A stretch of DNA of 64,000 nt from Planctopirus ephydatiae (GTDB lineage Bacteria; Planctomycetota; Planctomycetia; Planctomycetales; Planctomycetaceae), in assembly GCF_007752345.1 (NCBI RefSeq), contig NZ_CP036299.1:496001-560000 (forward strand), read 5' to 3'. Each line of letters opens with the position of its first letter. Positions within the stretch are counted from its first letter, which is position 1. A model generated the notes under the pieces. It was not told the DNA's origin. It did not search any database and saw only the letters and a program-made list of their open reading frames with translations. Positions 26,970 through 35,185 of this stretch are shown piece by piece. The position numbers and the translations under genes were made by a program.

Positions 26970-28228
26970 GACAAAGCCCCTTCGGCTGCTGTGCCTGGTT
27001 GGGATTGATCTGGCTCATTCGCTGATGGATTGGTTGAACTGGTGGAACGTGACGACCCAGAGATCAGTCGATGTGAGAACCTTTTGAAGTCTCGCAAGCG
27101 ATCGATGACCGTTCGTTTCCAGGAGGGACGGATCCAACGAGCCCAGAGAAGTTCATTGGTATCGAGAGTCAGTCGGCGTTTGTGGTAGGTTTCGCCGGCC
27201 ATGAAGTCGAAGGCTGTGAGGCCGTGTTGCTGGCAAGCCAATAAGGTGAGCCAGTCGGTTAACAGGCCAGGACTGCGCTGGGATTCGTGGGGTGCATGGC
27301 CGCTTTGGTAGAGCAGCCCGCGCTGGCGATCGATCAGTAAGTGACTGCAGCCGATGACTTCATCGCCTCGGCGGACACGCACCAGCACTGCCTGGCCATG
27401 AGCGACGAGTTCTTTGAGCAAGTGTTTGTGAAAAGAGAGAAAGGGAGCACTCGCATAAGCGCCGGGTTTGCCTTCGGCATTCCACCGGGCCTGATGCAAA
27501 CGGGTGAGATCGTCGAAGATTTCTTCGGCGAGTTCGACGTGATCACCCCATTCGACAGTGGCTCCTTCGTAACTCCGCAGATTGCGGCGAATGGCGCGGC
27601 GTGCTTGCGAAGTAAGTTGTTCGAGAATGTTGTCGGGCGTGGCGTGCGGAGGGAAGTTCGTGCAATAGCAGGGACGTTGACGCAAGGTGAACTGCGGATA
27701 GTTTTCAAGCAAAGGTTGGATGTCGCGGGGCTCGAAACCATCGAGGCGAATTTCATCCCATGTCGTGCGATTTGCGAGCACCCGCATGACGTTTTCAAGA
27801 AACAATTCCTGATAGGCAGGTTCGGCACAGATCGTGTTGTACTCGACCACGGCGCTGTCGGAATCCAGTTCACCGGCTGTCCCAAGGTGAACTGTGCGCA
27901 GGCGAATGGGGCCTTCGAACTGCTGTTCGCTGGTGATGACCAGTACAGCGGCAACGGGAATGTGGTTGACTTCGGCAATGACAATCTCGGGAGAGACCAG
28001 ATCGCCGTAATGCTTGAGCCACGTTTGTGTCCAGCGGGTGGTGGAAGTGAGTGCCTGCCAATTGAGGCGCTGTTCGAGATCGCGCCATTGAGCAAACGCC
28101 TGATCGAAGGTGGGTCTTCTGTGCCAGGTGATGTTCATCCGAGGCTCGACACGAGAGAATGCCGGCTTTTCAGCAATCGTTGTCGCGCTGAAGCTTTTTG
28201 GATCAGTGATGGAGATGCCAGTGAGCAT
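26966..28228 (-). CDS. FemAB/BioF2-type GNAT acyltransferase of EPS cluster (second copy)
   Basis: A 420-residue protein starting at ATG 28228; the open frame runs 81 codons further upstream, but that part lies inside the O-antigen ligase gene. The C-terminal half has the family features: RNLRSYEGATVEW, FHKHLLKELVAHGQAVLVRV, RGDEVIGCSHLLIDRQRG, SPGLLTDWLTL and the closing FDFMAGETYHKRRL, equivalent to FDFGGGDAEYKRIF in the paralogue at 22811. It should transfer an acyl or aminoacyl group to the glycan. The last 35 residues are Ser/Pro/Asn-rich. The 3' end overlaps the GT4 start by 4 bp. Confidence 0.8.
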   Translation of the reverse strand: MLTGISITDPKSFSATTIAEKPAFSRVEPRMNITWHRRPTFDQAFAQWRDLEQRLNWQALTSTTRWTQTWLKHYGDLVSPEIVIAEVNHIPVAAVLVITSEQQFEGPIRLRTVHLGTAGELDSDSAVVEYNTICAEPAYQELFLENVMRVLANRTTWDEIRLDGFEPRDIQPLLENYPQFTLRQRPCYCTNFPPHATPDNILEQLTSQARRAIRRNLRSYEGATVEWGDHVELAEEIFDDLTRLHQARWNAEGKPGAYASAPFLSFHKHLLKELVAHGQAVLVRVRRGDEVIGCSHLLIDRQRGLLYQSGHAPHESQRSPGLLTDWLTLLACQQHGLTAFDFMAGETYHKRRLTLDTNELLWARWIRPSWKRTVIDRLRDFKRFSHRLISGSSRSTSSTNPSANEPDQSQPGTAAEGALS

Positions 28229-28260
28229 CGAGCAGGTTTCCGGAGAACGAGATGGAAGTT

Positions 28261-29592
28261 TCAGGCAAACATCACGGTGAACAGATACAGACCAACGAAT
28301 AAAGCCCCACTGGCGAATGTCAGCCGGAGGGCTTGAGGCATGTTCCAGGTGGCAAGTGGTGCTGGTCTGGCAGAAGACCTGGCAGCCATGTGCAGATAAG
28401 CCGCGGCCAGACCAAGGACCATGTAAGTCGGGACGACATAACAGCGCGAGAGGGAGAGCATCGAAGTACACCAGCCCGCCAGTAAAGCTCCCAGATAGGG
28501 CCGAAAGCGGAGAGCTTCGCGATCAAAGTTCGGGTAGCTGCGAAAACCCATCTGGTAGAGTTGGACGAAGGCAAAGAAGAATGCGCCGAAGAAGAGGGTA
28601 CCGCCGAAGATTCCCAGTTCGACGTAGGCATGGATGAATGAATTGTGGGCCACGAGGCCTGCGACATCGGGATAGCCGCCATATCCGATACCGAAGAGGA
28701 TATCGCTGGATTTCAGCGCATCGAATCCATCGCGCCAGAGCTGCACACGTTCTCCGCCAGTGCTGTCATTCAGATCGAGATTGGCTTGTCTGCCACCCAT
28801 GACGGCCAGTGCACACACACCCAGGACGCCACAGAGAATGGCCATTTTGAAGCCACCCCAGAAGACGGCGAGCGTCATCATGGCAGCGCCTGCTGCCAAT
28901 AAGCCGCCGCGAGATCTGGTATCGAAGAGTCCAATCCAGAGCGTGATGATCGGAATAATCCAGGCGAAGCGAAGGATGCCCTGGGACTTATCCATCAGGA
29001 AATAGGTGGAAAGGACACCTGCTGCGACAATGAGCATGGCGAGATCGTTGGGATCCTGAAAGATCCCCAGGCCTCGCATGCGCAGGATATGGGAGACTTC
29101 GCCTTCATCGTCGACACTGTCAAAGTCAGCCAGATGTTCGACACATTGAAAGTCGATGAGTCCATGAAAATCGACGACACACATGGTGATGGCGATGACC
29201 GAGCAAGTCGTGACCGTCAGAAGAAAAGCCCGCAGCCGGGGTGGACTGTTGAGATTCACAACCAGGAGTGCAAAGTAAACGAGGACTTTCCCGAAGCTGG
29301 TGGCTGCTTCGACGAGACCACCGATATAGGCGTGGGAGGCATGGGAGAGTCCGATGGCGAGAAGCAAAGCCAGGACGCAAAGGATGACCGGCTGGAATTT
29401 CAAGGTCTTCCAACTGCAGCGGGCCTGGAGTGCTGGAATCGAAAAGAGGAGACAGCCACCAATCAGCGCTTCGTAAATGGGCAGGCCATCGAGCGCCTGG
29501 AAGAGTTCGGCTGGGCGTAGAAACAGCGTCGCCGTCACTGCCAGAAGCAGTAAAAACGCAGGTTCCTGAACTCGTGTGCCCACCTTTGCCAC
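28261..29592 (-). CDS. O-antigen ligase/polymerase (Wzy/WaaL-like) membrane protein
   Basis: A 443-residue polytopic membrane protein with about 11-12 hydrophobic segments. The family marker is the periplasmic region after the DTRSRGGLLAAGAAMMTLAV segment, near residue 235, with conserved R-S-R-G-G; FGIGYGGYPDVAGLVAHNS then gives the conserved G-x-G and H-N-S of the O-antigen ligase domain. It would polymerise or ligate lipid-linked repeat units made by the cluster's glycosyltransferases. It is the first gene of the minus-strand polysaccharide operon, so the main promoter should lie upstream, between 29593 and the aminopeptidase gene. Confidence 0.87.
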   Translation of the reverse strand: MAKVGTRVQEPAFLLLLAVTATLFLRPAELFQALDGLPIYEALIGGCLLFSIPALQARCSWKTLKFQPVILCVLALLLAIGLSHASHAYIGGLVEAATSFGKVLVYFALLVVNLNSPPRLRAFLLTVTTCSVIAITMCVVDFHGLIDFQCVEHLADFDSVDDEGEVSHILRMRGLGIFQDPNDLAMLIVAAGVLSTYFLMDKSQGILRFAWIIPIITLWIGLFDTRSRGGLLAAGAAMMTLAVFWGGFKMAILCGVLGVCALAVMGGRQANLDLNDSTGGERVQLWRDGFDALKSSDILFGIGYGGYPDVAGLVAHNSFIHAYVELGIFGGTLFFGAFFFAFVQLYQMGFRSYPNFDREALRFRPYLGALLAGWCTSMLSLSRCYVVPTYMVLGLAAAYLHMAARSSARPAPLATWNMPQALRLTFASGALFVGLYLFTVMFA

Positions 29593-29939
29593 GTTAGGTG
29601 ATGTCCTGAATGATCAAGTTCACGATGCTTTTCGAGACACTGTTACAGCCGGTGCAGAACTCAGACCCGTGCGATGAGGGATGAGTGAAGGAGAAAAACT
29701 GCAGGCGCTGACTTTGGGAAACATAGGTCACGATTGCGGGGGGATGGTGCAGGGCAGGCTTACGGCCGCGAAGTTTCTGCTGGATATGGCGAATTTGACG
29801 AAAATGAGGGTTGGTCGGCCGGGAAAGCGAAATCGAATCTTGTTGATATGTGATGAGTCGTCAGTTGTTCTGGAGTTCCCGCGACGATCAAATGAATTCA
29901 AGCTGTTTATTTTTTGCCAATCGAAAGTTGAAATTGCCC
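29593..29939. other. divergent intergenic region between EPS operon and aminopeptidase
   Basis: This 347-bp region separates two divergent transcription units and must hold promoters for both. No strong -35/-10 pair or operator was recognised. Its right part may instead be coding if the aminopeptidase starts earlier (GTG 29850, ATG 29853 or ATG 29892). Confidence 0.45.
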
Positions 29940-31427
29940 ATGAACGTCAAAGCATCGTCTGCACCGGCTGCCAACTGGATGGGTCACTGGCTGGTCGTCC
30001 CGATCAGTGAAAACCCACTGCTCAATAGTCATCTGGAAGCGTTGGATCAGGAATCGGGCGGGCTGCTGACGAGATTGCGCGAATCCGGTGATCTCCCTAC
30101 CAAAGCTGGCAGCCTGCTGCATGTCAAAGGGGTCACGGGACTGGGAGCCTCCCGGTTGCTGCTGGTGGGGTTGGGTGCGCCTGACGTTTTATCGACACAA
30201 AGTCTGGATCGTGCGCTGACGGCAGCGTTCCGCAGCCTGACCGACAAACCGAATCTCGATGTGGGTGTGGTGACGCCACCTGCCGCCATTCTGGGAAGCA
30301 AGACTCCATGGGAGTTTGTTTCGGCAGCGGTGACGGCGGCGAATGTGGGTTCGGTGGGGCAGGATCTGTATCGAACAGAGCGTGCGCGTCATCCTCTGGC
30401 ATCGCTGCATGTCATTTCGAGTGAAAACATTGCCAGTGCCATGGAACGCGGAGCGATTCTGGGCGAAGCGATGAACCTGACTCGAGAGCTGGTCAATCGA
30501 CCTGCTCAGGAAGTGAATCCGGTCACAGTTGCCGATCGATGCTCGGCATTGGCCGTCGAGTATGGTCTGACATGCGAAATTTTTGATGTGCCCCGGCTGG
30601 AAGCCGAACGCATGCATTCGATGCTGGCGGTGGCTAAAGGAAGTGCGGTTCCTGCACGGATGGTCAAACTCGATTATCGCGGTGCGAAAGAGAGTTCGAG
30701 CCATGTGGCGCTGGTTGGTAAAGGTGTGACGTTTGATTCGGGTGGACTTTCGCTGAAACCGACGGACGGCATGCTGACCATGAAGTGCGATATGGCCGGT
30801 GCAGCGACTGTGCTGGGTGCGATTGTGGCCATTGCCCGGCTCAAGCTTCCTGTGAACGTGACCGCTTATCTGGGTCTGGTGGAGAACATGGTGAGCGGTA
30901 CCAGCTACAAGCTGGGAGACATTCTGACGGCTCGCAATGGAGTGACGATTGAGGTGCTGAACACCGATGCCGAAGGGCGGTTAGTGCTGGCGGATGTTCT
31001 GTGTTATGCCGTCGATCAGGGGGCAGAAAAGATTGTCGATCTGGCGACACTCACAGGTGCTTGTGTGGTGGCATTGGGTGAGGAAGTGGCTGGGGTGTTC
31101 AGCAATCATGACGAATGGAGCGGTCAGGTCATCTGTGCGGCGAAAGCTGTGGGCGAAGACATGTGGCCTCTGCCGATCTGGGATCTGTATGACGATCTGA
31201 TTAAGGGGGATGTGGGCGATATCAAGAATACGGGTGGTCGCTGGGGTGGAGCGATTACTGCTGCCAAGTTTCTGCAGCGGTTTGTGGGAGGGAAGCCCTG
31301 GGTGCACCTGGATATTGCCGGGCCCGCCTTTCAGTCGAGTGCGAAAGCGTGGCGCGAGGCGGGTGCGACAGGTTATGGCGTTAGAACATTGGTTCAGTTG
31401 GCTGAATCCAGTGTGATTGATCGATAG
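29940..31427 (+). CDS. pepA: leucyl aminopeptidase (M17 family)
   Basis: A cytosolic M17 metallo-aminopeptidase that removes N-terminal residues from peptides using two metal ions. The catalytic C-terminal domain shows VGKGVTFDSGGLSLKP (metal-binding Lys and Asp), MKCDMAGAATVLG, and the family signature NTDAEGRLVLADVL with Asp and Glu ligands. The divergent N-terminal domain precedes it. I choose ATG 29940 (about 495 residues, usual for the family); in-frame upstream starts at 29850, 29853 and 29892 would add up to 30 residues, and no start has a clear ribosome binding site. Single gene, plus strand. Confidence 0.93.
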   Translation: MNVKASSAPAANWMGHWLVVPISENPLLNSHLEALDQESGGLLTRLRESGDLPTKAGSLLHVKGVTGLGASRLLLVGLGAPDVLSTQSLDRALTAAFRSLTDKPNLDVGVVTPPAAILGSKTPWEFVSAAVTAANVGSVGQDLYRTERARHPLASLHVISSENIASAMERGAILGEAMNLTRELVNRPAQEVNPVTVADRCSALAVEYGLTCEIFDVPRLEAERMHSMLAVAKGSAVPARMVKLDYRGAKESSSHVALVGKGVTFDSGGLSLKPTDGMLTMKCDMAGAATVLGAIVAIARLKLPVNVTAYLGLVENMVSGTSYKLGDILTARNGVTIEVLNTDAEGRLVLADVLCYAVDQGAEKIVDLATLTGACVVALGEEVAGVFSNHDEWSGQVICAAKAVGEDMWPLPIWDLYDDLIKGDVGDIKNTGGRWGGAITAAKFLQRFVGGKPWVHLDIAGPAFQSSAKAWREAGATGYGVRTLVQLAESSVIDR

Positions 31428-31545
31428 CCATATTCATTAGGTGTGACAATTTGTTGCAGTTTGCAAAGTTTTTGTCTCACGGGTGCTGCTTGTGAGGTAG
31501 GAATTAAGTGGTGTGAACCATATTCCTGCCCAAGAGGTGCCTGAA

Positions 31546-32025
31546 ATGGATCGTCGGCGAGAAACAGAACGGCGTGCCCGATATCGAACTGCAAGTTGCG
31601 GTTCGCTATTGTCCGCAGGGCGGCGACTGGGTGATCGTCGACGATCATTGAGAAAACTGATTCATGCCGCTTTGCGGATTTTGAAGTTAAGTGGCGCTGT
31701 GCCTGGGCCTGTTCCCGGCAAGATTGTCGATTGCTCGCATGAAGGTGTGCGGCTGGAACTTCCATTTACGGATGAACAGCTTCCGGTGAGAGTGAGCGAA
31801 CAGCTGCTGATCGAGCTGCGCGATGAAGACCTTCCGCCAGTGAGTGTGTTTGTCGAAGTGATCTGGGTGCAACCTCTCGGTGGAAAACTCCTGGCGGGCT
31901 GCCAGTTTCAATCGGCACTGGTGCTCAAGCAACTGGCCGTTCTGCAGAGACTTTGCGAACAGATGCCTCCGTCTCAAGTCAGCCGAATTAAGGGTCTGGC
32001 AGAGCTGTTCCACCATAGTGTCTAG
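31546..32025 (+). CDS. PilZ-like domain protein
   Basis: A basic 159-residue cytoplasmic protein from ATG 31546, chosen because GAGGTG lies about 6 bases upstream; a GTG 11 codons earlier is less likely. The N-terminus is strikingly Arg-rich (MDRRRETERRARYR, then RLGDRRRSLRK). An R-x3-R followed about 20 residues later by DCSHEGVRLEL fits the RxxxR and D/NxSxxG motifs of PilZ c-di-GMP receptors, and VIWVQPLGGKLLAGCQF resembles the later beta-strands. I call it PilZ-like, not proven. It could read c-di-GMP for a surface trait such as the polysaccharide made by the neighbouring cluster, but that link is inference. Confidence 0.6.
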   Translation: MDRRRETERRARYRTASCGSLLSAGRRLGDRRRSLRKLIHAALRILKLSGAVPGPVPGKIVDCSHEGVRLELPFTDEQLPVRVSEQLLIELRDEDLPPVSVFVEVIWVQPLGGKLLAGCQFQSALVLKQLAVLQRLCEQMPPSQVSRIKGLAELFHHSV

Positions 32026-32103
32026 TTGCTGAGTCCGACTGATCTGGTAGCTGCTGCTCAGCTGCGCCTTGCAGGAAGGCGAGACGGTTTGCGGCGAAAA
32101 GCG

Positions 32104-32186
32104 AAAAAAGACCCTCACCTTGGCATCTCCCACGCAGACGCGGGCGACGGTTCCAGAGGTGGTACTCGCTGAATGTCGGTGAGGGT
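32104..32186 (-). terminator. large hairpin followed by T-run on the minus strand
   Basis: ACCCTCACC (32111-32119) and GGTGAGGGT (32178-32186) are perfect 9-bp complements. On the minus strand the closing arm is followed by C and six T. The 58-nt loop contains an inner hairpin, CCCGCG-TCTG-CGTGGG as read on the minus strand, which pairs fully there only with a G-U wobble but has an A-C mismatch on the plus strand. That favours minus-strand RNA. Confidence 0.5.
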
Positions 32187-32616
32187 TTCCGAGGGGTGAA
32201 GTGACATGTTGGCGCAACAGAGTGGGATTGGGTAGAGAGGCTTCATCAGGGTGCACCTCGCAGGTGGGATGTTTCTGCTTGTGATTCCGGACCGAAGTTT
32301 CTTGCCGTGGCTCGATCAGAGCCCATCCTGTGCCAGTGACACTTTTGGTGTCAGTGGTGGGAGTGCCGCTTGTGGGTGCTTCCCCTCGAATTCGAGTGCA
32401 ACGGTCAGTGGGAAATGGAGTCAGTGATGAACTGACTCTGTATGGAACTGAACGGTAACTGGTCATGAGCTTCATGCGAACAAAAATCGACAGCGAATGA
32501 AGCTTCAATACAAGACGATTGAGAAATCGGGCTAGCTGGCAGTCATGACGGGCGAAGGTGACTTCGTTGGTGGTGACTGTTCAGGATGGGCTGTGATTGA
32601 GGCTGGAATACGGATG

Positions 32617-32657
32617 ACCCCTGACGACTTGTGAGAGTCGTTGGGGGTTGTTTTTTT
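32617..32657 (+). terminator. strong intrinsic terminator
   Basis: ACCCCTGACGACT (32617-32629), loop TGTGAG, and AGTCGTTGGGGGT (32636-32648) form a 13-bp stem with two G-T wobbles. It is followed by TG and seven T. It lies 590 bp beyond the PilZ-like stop and 240 bp before the next plus-strand gene. Confidence 0.75.
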
Positions 32658-32897
32658 GGTGTTTGGGGGATGGGGTTGGGGTCAGCGATGAGGTTTGATG
32701 TCGAGGAGATGGTGGGAGGAGTACTGCTGGCGAGGCAGCAGTGGCACACGGAGGAGTTGAGTGGAAGTTAGGTGAATGGTGAGGCAAAATGTCTATCGCG
32801 AGTAGGACGGCTGCAATCTACAATTTCATTTGAGGGGACTGCTCCAGTGGTTGTCAGAGTGTCTTCCTCGATAGATCATTGAAAGGAGAGCGGACTG

Positions 32898-33122
32898 ATG
32901 ACTGGTTACACGGTGCATACGGGATCGACGGCTGAGTTTTCTGATGGGTGGGATCGTATTTTTGGCAAGACGACCAGCAGTTCGAAAACTGCAACGGGTG
33001 CTAAAAATTCATCGAAGACAAAAGCCAAAACGCCTGGCCAGCCCACTGGCGAGCTGTCGAAATCTGCCTCAGGAAAGTCTTCTGGCAAAGCTGCTGCCAA
33101 GCCGAAGAAGCAAGCTCAATAG
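32898..33122 (+). CDS. small conserved-looking protein with Lys/Ala/Ser-rich tail
   Basis: A 74-residue protein with a strong ribosome binding site (AAAGGAGAG about 9 bases before the ATG). The first 25 residues, MTGYTVHTGSTAEFSDGWDR followed by IFGK, form an ordered-looking block. The remainder is low-complexity, Lys-, Ser-, Ala- and Thr-rich (for example GKSSGKAAAKPKKQAQ) and very basic, similar in composition to histone H1-like tails. From memory the N-terminal block resembles small proteins found repeatedly in planctomycetes, but no function is known to me. It may bind nucleic acid through the tail; this is inference. Confidence 0.7.
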   Translation: MTGYTVHTGSTAEFSDGWDRIFGKTTSSSKTATGAKNSSKTKAKTPGQPTGELSKSASGKSSGKAAAKPKKQAQ

Positions 33123-33166
33123 GGGGAGGTCGATCCTGGGCCAGTCAATCTGCCTGACCGCTAAAG

Positions 33167-33184
33167 TTTGACAGGCTTGTCAAA
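33167..33184. promoter_or_regulatory. perfect 7-bp inverted repeat
   Basis: TTTGACA, GGCT, TGTCAAA form a perfect inverted repeat between the two small genes, 45 bp after the stop of the first and about 200 bp before the second. No T-run follows, so an operator or an RNA processing site is as likely as a terminator. Confidence 0.35.
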
Positions 33185-33381
33185 ATGAACCTGTTCTAGC
33201 GAATGGATCGAAGCCAGAAGTTCGTTTCGCCGGGATCGTTGGTGGCGATAGTTTTGCAGTGCAAAGCCCTGGGAGCGAGAGCCGATACCCAAGGCACTGC
33301 AGGTCTTCTCAGAAATGAAGGATATGTAGCCTTCGGCAAAGAAGATCTTGCTTCCAGTGATCTCAATGGAGGGAGAAACCT

Positions 33382-33567
33382 GTGTCTGAAGATCTCGAAT
33401 TCGAAGAAATCTCGAGCGATGAAGTGGATCGAGTTGTGGCTGCTCTCGAAGAGTTAGCAGGATCGGTCACGAGCGAAACCATTCGATCGCACATTGAAGA
33501 GCTTTCGAACACGATTTATTACCTCGTCTACGACGAAGACGAAGAAGAGCTCTCAGAAGCTGCCTGA
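33382..33567 (+). CDS. small acidic protein
   Basis: A 61-residue protein starting at GTG 33382, supported by GGAGGGAG about 7 bases upstream. The sequence is very acidic at both ends (SEDLEFEEISSDEVDR and YDEDEEELSEAA) with a central predicted amphipathic helix (VVAALEELAGSVTSETIRSH). It has no Cys, no transmembrane segment and no recognised domain. It follows the basic small protein by 260 bp on the same strand, but a shared operon is not shown. It could be a small regulator or interaction partner; I cannot assign a function. Confidence 0.65.
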   Translation: MSEDLEFEEISSDEVDRVVAALEELAGSVTSETIRSHIEELSNTIYYLVYDEDEEELSEAA

Positions 33568-33590
33568 TTGCTCTGACTGCTGAAAGAAAT

Positions 33591-33624
33591 TGAGCCCACT
33601 GATCGATCTTGATCAGCGGGCTCA
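33591..33624. terminator. bidirectional terminator-like hairpin between convergent genes
   Basis: TGAGCCCACTGATC, loop GATCTT, and GATCAGCGGGCTCA give a 14-bp stem with a single mismatch. It sits between the plus-strand small gene and the minus-strand PQQ-propeller gene. The minus-strand side is followed by ATTTCTTTC, so it fits best as terminator of the propeller gene. Confidence 0.6.
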
Positions 33625-33658
33625 TCGCTTTGCCAATAATCGCTTTGACGGTGATGCT

Positions 33659-34987
33659 TTAGGTCCACTTGTAGAGAGTTAAGCCATTCAGGTCGCGGAT
33701 GGCAATCTCTTGTCCTGCGACCGCCAGATGGGCCCAGCTGTTGTCTTTGAGAGATCGAGAGCTGATCTGCTCGAACTTCTCGGGTGTCATGAGAATCAGC
33801 CGCAACTCACCGGTTTCGTCCAATGTCAGCAGGCGATTGCCGATGGCGACGAGGCTCCAATACTTGCCAAAGGGCTGCGTGATCCAGGCTTCTTTACCCG
33901 TCTTGAGATCAATGCAGGCAAATCGCTGATTCCGCAGATGCAGATAGGCATGGTCGCCGGAGACAATCGGGGTCGACATATACCCTTGAACTTTGTTCTT
34001 CCAGACTTCGTTGACGGTCCATTTGCCGGGCGAAGTCTGCTCGGGCTTCATGAGGAAAGAACCACCGCCATAACTGCTGGTAAAGACACAGCCATTCCAG
34101 ACGACGGGAGTGGTGATGTTCATGCCGCGAAATGCGGGAATGGGGATCTGCCAGAGGACTTCACCTGTCTGGGGGACCAGACCGGCCAGTTTTTCGCGGG
34201 ATTGAATGAGCAGCTGTGTCTGACCATCGATCTCTGCCAGAAATGGCGACGAAAAGGCGCTGCCATTCATTCCGCCGCCATCTTCAAATGATCGCCAGAG
34301 GAGGTCTCCCTTTTCTGGATCGAGAGCACAGACAGCTCCTCCCGCCTGCACGAAGACCATTTTTTCCGTCACCAGAGGTGAAGCCACAAAGCCGAAGGTG
34401 GGGAGTGTTGCATTGAACTTCGACACGAAATCGAGCTTCCAGAGAATCTCGCCATTTTCTGCATTCAGGCAGACCAGCAGATCTCGAATCCCCGGGACAT
34501 ACAGACGAGAGCCAGCCAGAGCGGGTGTGCCGCGAATCCAGTCTCCATTGGCTTTGGCAAAGAAGGGGACGGAGATGGCACCTTCCCACGATTGTTCCCA
34601 GATTTTTTTGCCCGTGGTTCGATCGAGCCGGTAGACGTGTTCGGTTTTCTTGCCCACTGTGGCAGTCGTGTAGATGGCATTGCCTGAAATCAGGGGCCCT
34701 GAATAACTGGGTTCGAACGGGACATTCCAGAGGGTCTGCAGATGCGATTCATCGAGCGAATCGGGTGTCGAACTTCGGGTGGCAAAACCGGTTCTCTGTG
34801 GGCCGCGCCACTGATTCCAGTGATCGCTGGCCGACGAATCGACTTCAGCTGCTGAAATTTGCCCGGCTGCAAAGCCGGCAGCAGTACTGCTCAAAACTGC
34901 ACATCCACCTAACCAGGAAAGCTGGCTGATGAATTTTCGGCGGCTCGTGTGTGGCATGCGCTGGTCTGGGGAGTCTGCAGTGGGCAT
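33659..34987 (-). CDS. Tat-exported PQQ-like beta-propeller protein
   Basis: A 442-residue exported protein. The N-terminus carries a twin-arginine signal (TSRRKFISQLSWLGG, about 14-28, then a hydrophobic stretch to a likely Ala-x-Ala cleavage near 45). The mature part is made of repeats with the PQQ/outer-membrane-assembly propeller look: WNQWRGPQRTGFATRSS at the start, then recurring blades such as VYRLDRTTGKKIWEQ, LVCLNAENGEILWKLDF, VCALDPEKGDLLWRSF and FACIDLKTGKEAWITQPFG. Such planctomycete proteins are often predicted pyrrolo-quinoline quinone-binding but usually have no assigned substrate; no cytochrome or dehydrogenase gene is adjacent. AAGGA lies 8 bases before the ATG. Confidence 0.88.
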   Translation of the reverse strand: MPTADSPDQRMPHTSRRKFISQLSWLGGCAVLSSTAAGFAAGQISAAEVDSSASDHWNQWRGPQRTGFATRSSTPDSLDESHLQTLWNVPFEPSYSGPLISGNAIYTTATVGKKTEHVYRLDRTTGKKIWEQSWEGAISVPFFAKANGDWIRGTPALAGSRLYVPGIRDLLVCLNAENGEILWKLDFVSKFNATLPTFGFVASPLVTEKMVFVQAGGAVCALDPEKGDLLWRSFEDGGGMNGSAFSSPFLAEIDGQTQLLIQSREKLAGLVPQTGEVLWQIPIPAFRGMNITTPVVWNGCVFTSSYGGGSFLMKPEQTSPGKWTVNEVWKNKVQGYMSTPIVSGDHAYLHLRNQRFACIDLKTGKEAWITQPFGKYWSLVAIGNRLLTLDETGELRLILMTPEKFEQISSRSLKDNSWAHLAVAGQEIAIRDLNGLTLYKWT

Positions 34988-35185
34988 CCTTCAAGTCCTT
35001 AGAAGGGAGGATCGCGGATCGAATCGCTTCATATTGTAGAGAAAAATGCCAATCGTCGATGCCAGGTTTTCCAATCGAATATCCATCATCATCGATCAAT
35101 CCGCATGGGCTGACAAACGCCCCGGCGAATGATTACGCTATTTAATCACGATGCCCGGCTCAGAATTGTTCTACAGGAGCATACC

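Larger units (their letters stand above)
32026..32897. other. gene-free region with terminator-like structures on both strands
   Basis: This 872-bp stretch has no supported protein gene; a long minus-strand open frame overlapping it runs antisense through the PilZ-like gene and shows no domain. It holds a minus-strand terminator-like element (32104-32186) and a strong plus-strand terminator (32617-32657), plus a small hairpin GACAC-TTTTG-GTGTC at about 32338-32352. It may encode non-coding RNA; tmRNA, RNase P RNA and 6S signatures were looked for and not found. Confidence 0.5.

Noticed and set aside
31687-32508. 273-codon minus-strand open frame
   Set aside because: It runs antisense through the PilZ-like gene and into gene-free DNA, has Ser/Thr/His/Arg-rich composition and no domain; a shadow frame.
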